From Pseudomonadota bacterium (GTDB lineage Bacteria; Chloroflexota; UBA6077; JAJPHF01), in contig JAJPHF010000178.1 of assembly GCA_021325365.1 (NCBI GenBank), positions 1 to 9,850 of the forward strand: a stretch of DNA of 9,850 nt, in the 5' to 3' direction. The first letter of the stretch is position 1. Every line of letters starts with the position of its first letter. Shown piece after piece: positions 5,449 to 9,850 of this stretch. A model generated the notes under the pieces. It made no database searches, had not been told where the DNA came from, and saw nothing but the letters and a program-made list of their open reading frames with translations. A program made the translations under genes and the position numbers.

Positions 5449-6630
5449 ATGACAGCAACAGCCTACGCCGTGCCTAGCGCTGCCCCGCATACCTCCGCGC
5501 TGGGCGACGTGCCGCTCATGGCGCTGCTGGAGCGCGTGGCGCAGGGGGTATTGGTCGCGGACGACCGGGGCGTGATCGTCTTCGCCCACCCCGCGGCCGC
5601 GCAGGTCCTCGGGCGGCCGCCGGGCGAGCTGCGCGGCCAGTCGGGCGCGGCGCTCGGCGAGTGGCTGCGCCCGGCGCGGCCGGGGCGCGCGGCGGCGCCG
5701 TTCGCGCGCGCCCTACGGGGCGAACCCGTCGAAGCCGAGCCCCGGGTCGCCAGCCGGGACGGGCGGACCTGGCGGGTGCGCTGGTCCGAGGCGCCGCTGC
5801 GCGACGACCGCGGCGTCATCCGCGGCGTCGTCGCCTGGGCCCAGGCGGTGTCCCCCGACGAGTGGGGCGGCGCGGCGGTCGAGCCGCTGTCGGCCACTGG
5901 CGACGCGCACGCGGAGTGCCGGGAGTCCGTGGCGACGCTGTCGCACGATCTGAAGAACCCGCTGACGCGGATCAAGGGGCTGGCCCAGTTGCTACAGCGC
6001 CGGCTGGCGAGCGGCCGCGGTGTGGACCCGGGTCAGTTGCGCGAGAGCCTGGCTCAGATTGACCGGACGGTGGGCAAGATGACGATAACGCTCAACGAGC
6101 TGGTCGAGACGGCGCATCGTCCGGCCGGCGAGGCGCCCGCGCTCGATCGTCGCCCCACGGACCTCGTCGCGGTGGTGCGCCACCTGATCGGCGAGTACCA
6201 GCACGCGACCGAGCGGCACCGGCTGCACCTGGCCACGACGCAGGCGACAGTGATCGGCGCCTGGGATGCCTCGCGGCTGGAGCGGGCCATCTCCAACCTG
6301 CTGTCCAACGCGGTCAAGTACAGCCCGGCGGGCGGCGAGATCCGGGTGCTGATCGAGTGCCTGGAGCCCGAGGGCTGGGCGATGCTGCAAGTGTCTGATG
6401 AGGGGATCGGGATTCCCGAGGCCGACCTGCCGCGCGTCTTCGAGGGCGCCCACCGGGCGGGCAACGTGGTCGGCCGCATCAACGGGACCGGGCTGGGGCT
6501 GCCGGCGGTCCGCCAGACCGTCGAACAGCACGGCGGCACTGTCGGTGTCGAGAGCCGGGAAGACGGCGGCACGACGGTGACCGTCTGGCTGCCGCTGCAG
6601 CCGGACGGCGTCGGTGCAGGCGGCAGGTAA
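5449..6630 (+). CDS. PAS-domain sensor histidine kinase without an adjacent regulator
   Basis: A 393-residue histidine kinase. Residues about 20-132 form a PAS domain (LMALLERVAQGVLVADDRGVIVFAHPAA at its start, then VLGRPPGELRG and later WRVRWSEAPLRDDRGVIRGVV), a usual site for redox, oxygen or ligand sensing. HisKA follows with phosphoacceptor H166 in TLSHDLKNPLTRIKG. HATPase shows NLLSNAVKYSPAGG (283-296), G1 box DEGIGIP (from D317) and G2 box GTGLGLP (346-352), ending VTVWLPL. No signal peptide or membrane helix is visible, so it should be cytoplasmic. The ATG at 5449 is preceded by AGGGA at 5434-5438. An in-frame ATG at 5227 is rejected because it would overlap the dehydrogenase by about 100 bases and add an Arg/Ala/Gly-rich stretch with no domain. 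No response regulator is next to it in the window, so its partner is encoded elsewhere. It lies 119 bases after the dehydrogenase gene. Confidence 0.9.
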   Translation: MTATAYAVPSAAPHTSALGDVPLMALLERVAQGVLVADDRGVIVFAHPAAAQVLGRPPGELRGQSGAALGEWLRPARPGRAAAPFARALRGEPVEAEPRVASRDGRTWRVRWSEAPLRDDRGVIRGVVAWAQAVSPDEWGGAAVEPLSATGDAHAECRESVATLSHDLKNPLTRIKGLAQLLQRRLASGRGVDPGQLRESLAQIDRTVGKMTITLNELVETAHRPAGEAPALDRRPTDLVAVVRHLIGEYQHATERHRLHLATTQATVIGAWDASRLERAISNLLSNAVKYSPAGGEIRVLIECLEPEGWAMLQVSDEGIGIPEADLPRVFEGAHRAGNVVGRINGTGLGLPAVRQTVEQHGGTVGVESREDGGTTVTVWLPLQPDGVGAGGR

Positions 6631-6739
6631 GGCGGCCTGTCCGCCCCTTCCGGCGCCCGGTCTGCGCATCGCCGCCGGACGCCGGTGTGGCTGGATTCGG
6701 GCGTGCTCGCCAGCGCCCCACGAGAGAGAGGACACGGTA

Positions 6740-7222
6740 ATGAAAGCTGCCGATATCATGCGACAACCGGTCTTCGCGACTACTCCCTGGACGCCGGTGC
6801 AGGAGGTCCTGGCGCAGCTCGCGACGAACAACGTCAGCGGGATGCCCGTCGTCGAGCGCGATGGCACGGTGATCGGCATTATCACCGAGGACGACCTGCT
6901 GCGCGCGTACATCGAGGGCGTCCAGCTGGAGTTGCTGACGGTGCAGGCGCTCATGACCACCGAGCCGATCACTGTCGACGTCGAGACGCCGCTGGCGGAC
7001 GTCATGCAGATCATCCACGACGAGGGCATCCTGCGCGTGCCCGTCACCGAGGATGGCCTGCTCGTCGGGGTCATCTCCCGGAGCGACGTGATCCGGGCGC
7101 TGGCGCAGCCGGGGCAGCTGGGCACGCTGGCATTCCCGATCTTCCACCGGCACTACCAAGAGGCCCCCGCCGGGGAGCGACATGTCCCCGAGCGGCACCT
7201 GGTGCCCACCTACGGCTGGTAG
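6740..7222 (+). CDS. Two-CBS-domain protein
   Basis: A 160-residue stand-alone CBS protein. CBS1 covers about 1-60 (MKAADIMRQPVFATTPWTP, then VSGMPVVERDGTVIGIITEDDLL) and CBS2 about 68-125 (VQALMTTEPITVDVETPL, then GILRVPVTEDGLLVGVISRSDVI). Such pairs fold as a Bateman module and in many proteins bind AMP, ATP or related nucleotides, reporting energy state. Both halves keep the pattern ending G-x-I-[ST]-x-x-D. A tail of about 35 residues follows with four histidines (H136, H138, H148, H153); it matches no domain I know. The ATG at 6740 has GAGG at 6728-6731, eight bases upstream. An in-frame ATG at 6614 is rejected since it overlaps the kinase end and adds 42 residues unlike a CBS protein. 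It sits 109 bases after the PAS kinase and may share its transcript. The partner or ligand is not evident. Confidence 0.9.
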   Translation: MKAADIMRQPVFATTPWTPVQEVLAQLATNNVSGMPVVERDGTVIGIITEDDLLRAYIEGVQLELLTVQALMTTEPITVDVETPLADVMQIIHDEGILRVPVTEDGLLVGVISRSDVIRALAQPGQLGTLAFPIFHRHYQEAPAGERHVPERHLVPTYGW

Positions 7223-7242
7223 CCTCGCTCCGTGAGTCTACG

Positions 7243-7277
7243 CTGGCCCCCTCCACCTCCAGGGTGAAGGGGGCCAG
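7243..7277 (+). terminator. Terminator-like hairpin after the CBS gene
   Basis: CTGGCCCCCT (7243-7252) and AGGGGGCCAG (7268-7277) form a perfect ten-pair stem. Past one C/A mismatch, CACC (7254-7257) pairs with GGTG (7263-7266) around a five-base loop. It lies 20 bases after the CBS stop codon. Only two T follow, so it is a hairpin without a proper T run. It lies in the gap between convergent genes and may act on both strands. Confidence 0.6.
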
Positions 7278-7312
7278 TTGGCATCCACAGCTTCGAGGGT
7301 AACGGCGCTAGT

Positions 7313-7365
7313 GGCGCACCGCGCGCCGACGGTTGGCCCAGCGGCCCCGGCGGCAGGGGTGCGCC
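7313..7365 (-). terminator. Possible hairpin at the end of murA
   Basis: GGCGCACC (7313-7320) and GGTGCGCC (7358-7365) are perfect eight-base inverted repeats, with an inner CGCCG (7324-7328)/CGGCG (7348-7352) pair. The right arm touches the murA stop codon (7367-7365). No T run follows on the minus strand. In DNA this GC-rich, chance pairing is a real possibility. Confidence 0.35.
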
Positions 7366-8672
7366 TACTCACGCAGGCGGATGTTAGCTTGTAGCGCGGC
7401 GAACTTCTCCAGCACGTGCGGGTAGCCACGCTCCACGTCCTCGATGCCGCTGATGCGCGAGACGCCGTCGGCAACCGCCGCCGCGATGAGGTAGCTGAAG
7501 CCGGCGCGCAGGTCCGGGATCGCCACGTCGGCGGCGCGGAGCGGCGTCGGGCCTTTGACGACGGCGCTGTGGGGGAAGTCGCGGCTCTTGAAGCGGCACG
7601 GCTTCTCGCCGAGGCACTGCCGCACCAGCTGGATCTCGGCGCCCATCTGGGCCAGCACCTCGGTGTAGCCCAGGCGGTTCTCGTACACCGTCTCGTGGAC
7701 GACGGACAGGCCGGCGACCTGCGTCATCAGCATCACAAACGGCGGCTGCCAGTCGGTCATGAAGCCCGGGTGGACGTCCGTCTCCAGCACGATCGGCCGC
7801 AGCGGCGGGCCGGGGTGGAAGAAGCGAATGCCGTCCGGCCGCACCTCGAAGCCCCCGCCGACCTGGCGCACCTTGTTCAGGAACGTCAGCAGGTGCGGCT
7901 GCTCGGCGCCCTCGACGAGCACGTCGCCGCCGGTGATGATGCCCGCGATGGCGAACGAGGCGGCCTCGATGCGGTCGTTCATCACCGTGTGCTCGGCGCC
8001 GCACAGCCGCTCCACGCCCTCGACGACGATCGTGCGGTCGGTGTCCACGAAGATGATGGCCCCCATCTTCTGCAGCAGCATCACCAGGTCGATGATCTCG
8101 GGCTCGATGGCGGCGTTGCGGATGCGCGTCACGCCCTCCGCCCGCACCGCGGCGAACAGCGAGTTCTCGGTGGCCCCCACGCTCGGATAGGGCAGGTCGA
8201 TCACGCCGCCGCGCAGGCGGCTGGCGACGGCGCGGTAGCGACCCGCCTCGGCGTAGACCCGCGCCCCGAGCTGCTCCAGCGCCGCGATGTGGAAGTCCAC
8301 CGGCCGCCGGCCGATCTCGTCGCCGCCGAGCGCGGGCACGATGGCCTCGCCGCAGCGCTGGAGCAGCGGGCCGAGCAGCAGGATGGGGATGCGGTTCACG
8401 CCGTTGAATGCCAGGGGCACCTCGGGGCCGCGGACGCTTGGCGTGTGCAGGCGGAGCGTGCCGCCGCCGTTCTCCCACGCCGCGCGCAGGCCGATGCTCT
8501 GGCACATCTCCAGGGTGGCCGTGGTGTCGCCGATGTGGGGGACGTTGTGCAGCGTGACAGGCTCGTCGGTCAGCAGGCTGGCCACGATCTGCTTGGTGGC
8601 GGCGTTCTTAGCGCCGCCGACGGCTACCCGCCCGACGAGCGGCTTGCCGCCCTCGATCTCATAGTATCGCAT
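7365..8672 (-). CDS. murA: UDP-GlcNAc 1-carboxyvinyltransferase (MurA), Asp at the usual active-site Cys
   Basis: A 435-residue MurA, which transfers enolpyruvate from phosphoenolpyruvate to UDP-N-acetylglucosamine, the first committed step of peptidoglycan synthesis, in the cytoplasm. The family length is about 420. Seen in the sequence: K22/N23 in GGAKNAATKQ, the loop LGGDEIGRRPVDFHIAALE (about 116-134) with R123 in the place of E. coli R120, D307 in GFMTDWQPPF at the catalytic aspartate, and R389 in DLRAGFSYLIAAA near the PEP site. In the loop the usual PGGC is replaced by LGGD, so D118 stands where E. coli has Cys115, the residue alkylated by fosfomycin. ENRLGYTEVL replaces the common ENRFMHVPEL. 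The ATG at 8672 has GAGGT 12 bases upstream, rather far. A MurA paralogue with another substrate is possible but less likely given the conserved residues. Confidence 0.92.
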   Translation of the reverse strand: MRYYEIEGGKPLVGRVAVGGAKNAATKQIVASLLTDEPVTLHNVPHIGDTTATLEMCQSIGLRAAWENGGGTLRLHTPSVRGPEVPLAFNGVNRIPILLLGPLLQRCGEAIVPALGGDEIGRRPVDFHIAALEQLGARVYAEAGRYRAVASRLRGGVIDLPYPSVGATENSLFAAVRAEGVTRIRNAAIEPEIIDLVMLLQKMGAIIFVDTDRTIVVEGVERLCGAEHTVMNDRIEAASFAIAGIITGGDVLVEGAEQPHLLTFLNKVRQVGGGFEVRPDGIRFFHPGPPLRPIVLETDVHPGFMTDWQPPFVMLMTQVAGLSVVHETVYENRLGYTEVLAQMGAEIQLVRQCLGEKPCRFKSRDFPHSAVVKGPTPLRAADVAIPDLRAGFSYLIAAAVADGVSRISGIEDVERGYPHVLEKFAALQANIRLRE

Positions 8673-8738
8673 GGTACGGCTGTTACCTCAGGCGGGGTCG
8701 CCGCGGCGCCCCAACGCGCCGCCGGGGCGGTTCCCGAA

Positions 8739-8747
8739 AGGATACCA
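8739..8747 (-). promoter_or_regulatory. Possible extended -10 promoter of murA
   Basis: On the minus strand TGGTATCCT reads as an extended -10 element (TG, one base, then TATCCT, four of six to TATAAT). Transcription would start about 60 bases before the murA ATG at 8672. No clear -35 is visible, which extended -10 promoters can tolerate. Confidence 0.35.
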
Positions 8748-8791
8748 TGTGGCCGAGCCGCGGATGGGTCGAGCCGGCCCGCCGGACCTGT

Positions 8792-8797
8792 TATGCT
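8792..8797 (+). promoter_or_regulatory. Possible -10 box of the cyclic amidohydrolase gene
   Basis: TATGCT (four of six to TATAAT) lies about 80 bases before the start codon at 8877, in one of the few AT-containing spots of this divergent 204-base gap. At 17 bases upstream is TCGAGC, a poor -35. The same TATGCT occurs in the divergent region before the dehydrogenase gene. Confidence 0.3.
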
Positions 8798-8876
8798 CAG
8801 AGGCGCCACGCGCGCCGCCCGGGCCGTCGCGGCCGTACCCGCGAGTAGCGCGCACACGGGGGAGCAGGAGGACGCT

Positions 8877-9850
8877 ATGGCCAAGGTAGATCTCGTCGTC
8901 AAGAACGGCCGGGTCGTCACGCCCGCGGCCACCTACGAGGGGCTGGGCATCGCCATCCAGGACGGTAAGATCGCCGCCATTCTAGACCAGGACATGCTGC
9001 CCGAGGCGAAGGACACGCTGGACGCCAACGGGCTCTACGTCCTGCCCGGTATCATGGACTGCCACGTCCACTTCCGCCAGCCCGGGCTGGAGTACAAGGC
9101 CGAGTGGGCGACCGACTCGGTGGCGGCCGTCCACGGCGGCGTGACGTTCGTCTGCGACATGCCAAACGTGCGCCCGCCGACCGAGAACGCCGAGCAGGTG
9201 CGCGTGAAGCAGGAGATCGCCGAGGCGAACTCGTGGGTCGACTTCGGCATCATCGGCTTGTTCACGCAGGACAACTACGACGATATCGTGCCGATGGCCG
9301 AGGCGGGCGTCGTCGGCTTCAAAGTGTTCATGGGCGAGACGATCGGCAATCTGCCCGCGCCCGACGACGGCCAGCTCTTCGACTCGCTGGCGCTGATGGC
9401 CGAGCGGACCGGCCTGCGCTGCGGCTTCCACGCCGAGAACGACCAGATCATGCAGCACTTCATCCGCAAGCTAAAGGCGGAGGGCCGCACCGACCCGCGC
9501 GCCCACCGCGACTCGCGGCCGGTCGTGTCGGAGGTCGAGTCGATCAGCCGCCTCATCACCCTGGCGCGCTACAACCACGCCAAGATCCACATCTTCCACC
9601 TCAGCTCGGGCGACGGCGCCGACACGATCGCCTGGGGCCGCAGCCTGGGGGTGGACATCACCGCCGAGACGGGTCCGCACTACCTGCTGATGGACGACAC
9701 GCAGTACGACCGCGTGTACAACCACCTGCGCATGAACCCGCCGGTGCGCGGCGGCGACAACGGCGAGCGGCTGTACCGGGCGCTGATGAACGGCACCGTG
9801 CAGATGATCGCCACCGATCACTCGCCGCACACCGAGGAGGAGAAGGCGCC
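8877..9850 (+). CDS. Dihydroorotase/allantoinase-type cyclic amidohydrolase (3' end outside window)
   Basis: The first 324 residues of a metal-dependent cyclic amidohydrolase. Family members hydrolyse ring amides: dihydroorotase in pyrimidine synthesis, allantoinase or dihydropyrimidinase in purine or pyrimidine breakdown. The metal ligands are all visible: H63 and H65 in DCHVHFRQPG, K149 in VGFKVFMG (the lysine normally carboxylated), H185 in GFHAEN, H241 in IFHLSSG and D314 in ATDHSPHTEEEK. GGVTFVCDMPNVRPP (about 87-101) and NPPVRGG (287-293) resemble dihydroorotase more than allantoinase, but some positions fit either. No pyrimidine gene is next to it in the window to settle this. The start at 8877 has a perfect AGGAGG at 8866-8871, five bases upstream. 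About 100 or more C-terminal residues are expected off the edge. Confidence 0.88.
   Translation, partial: MAKVDLVVKNGRVVTPAATYEGLGIAIQDGKIAAILDQDMLPEAKDTLDANGLYVLPGIMDCHVHFRQPGLEYKAEWATDSVAAVHGGVTFVCDMPNVRPPTENAEQVRVKQEIAEANSWVDFGIIGLFTQDNYDDIVPMAEAGVVGFKVFMGETIGNLPAPDDGQLFDSLALMAERTGLRCGFHAENDQIMQHFIRKLKAEGRTDPRAHRDSRPVVSEVESISRLITLARYNHAKIHIFHLSSGDGADTIAWGRSLGVDITAETGPHYLLMDDTQYDRVYNHLRMNPPVRGGDNGERLYRALMNGTVQMIATDHSPHTEEEKA

Noticed and set aside
6631..6739. Possible small hairpin GGCGG/CCGCC just after the PAS-kinase stop
   Set aside because: Only five pairs with no T run; common by chance in DNA this rich in G and C.
5992..7125. Long minus-strand open frame of 377 codons opposite the PAS kinase and CBS genes
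   Set aside because: It is antisense to two genes with complete domain motifs, has low-complexity Arg/Ser/Ala/Pro composition, and no recognisable domain. High GC creates such frames.
7384..8505. Minus-strand open frame of 373 codons overlapping murA in another frame
   Set aside because: Rich in Arg, Gly, Ala and Pro with no domain, while the murA frame carries every catalytic motif.

Overview
This is a GC-rich bacterial chromosomal window of ordinary housekeeping and regulatory genes. Almost all third codon positions are G or C. I see no insertion sequence, phage gene, CRISPR array, tRNA or rRNA. The gene mix and the MurA and Gre-like sequences look to me like a high-GC, Gram-positive-type or Chloroflexota-like bacterium, possibly of the Thermomicrobia/Sphaerobacter kind. 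That placement is a low-confidence impression from protein sequence, not a measurement.

Layout, left to right. Bases 1-1399, minus strand: a two-component pair, a soluble histidine kinase followed by an OmpR-type response regulator that runs off the left edge. The stop and start codons overlap as GTGA. Bases 1515-2612, plus strand and divergent from the kinase: an AI-2E/PerM-family membrane transporter. Bases 2656-3715, minus strand: a 71-residue zinc-ribbon protein with one membrane helix, and upstream of it a Gre-like protein with an N-terminal cysteine cluster. A 200-base spacer rich in strong inverted repeats separates the two. Bases 3716-4051: an AT-richer divergent control region with a long imperfect inverted repeat. 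Bases 4052-7222, plus strand: a Glu/Leu/Phe/Val-type dehydrogenase, a PAS-containing histidine kinase without an adjacent regulator, and a two-CBS-domain protein. Each pair is separated by about 110-120 bases. Bases 7365-8672, minus strand: MurA, convergent with the CBS gene across a spacer with two hairpins. Bases 8877-9850, plus strand: a dihydroorotase/allantoinase-type cyclic amidohydrolase, divergent from murA and cut by the right edge.

How the genes might work together. The kinase/regulator pair is a clear functional unit. The dehydrogenase, PAS kinase and CBS protein could be one transcript joining nitrogen/carbon metabolism with energy or redox sensing, but the spacers are long enough for separate promoters. 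murA (cell-wall precursor synthesis) and the amidohydrolase (pyrimidine or purine-ring metabolism) share only a promoter region.

The points most worth a second look are: the Asp in MurA where most bacteria have the fosfomycin-target Cys; the Gre-like protein with a cysteine cluster and no recognisable acidic catalytic tip; the kinase whose sensor appears to be a winged helix; and three non-coding segments with strong nested inverted repeats. I did not find a convincing multi-gene system that is entirely new.
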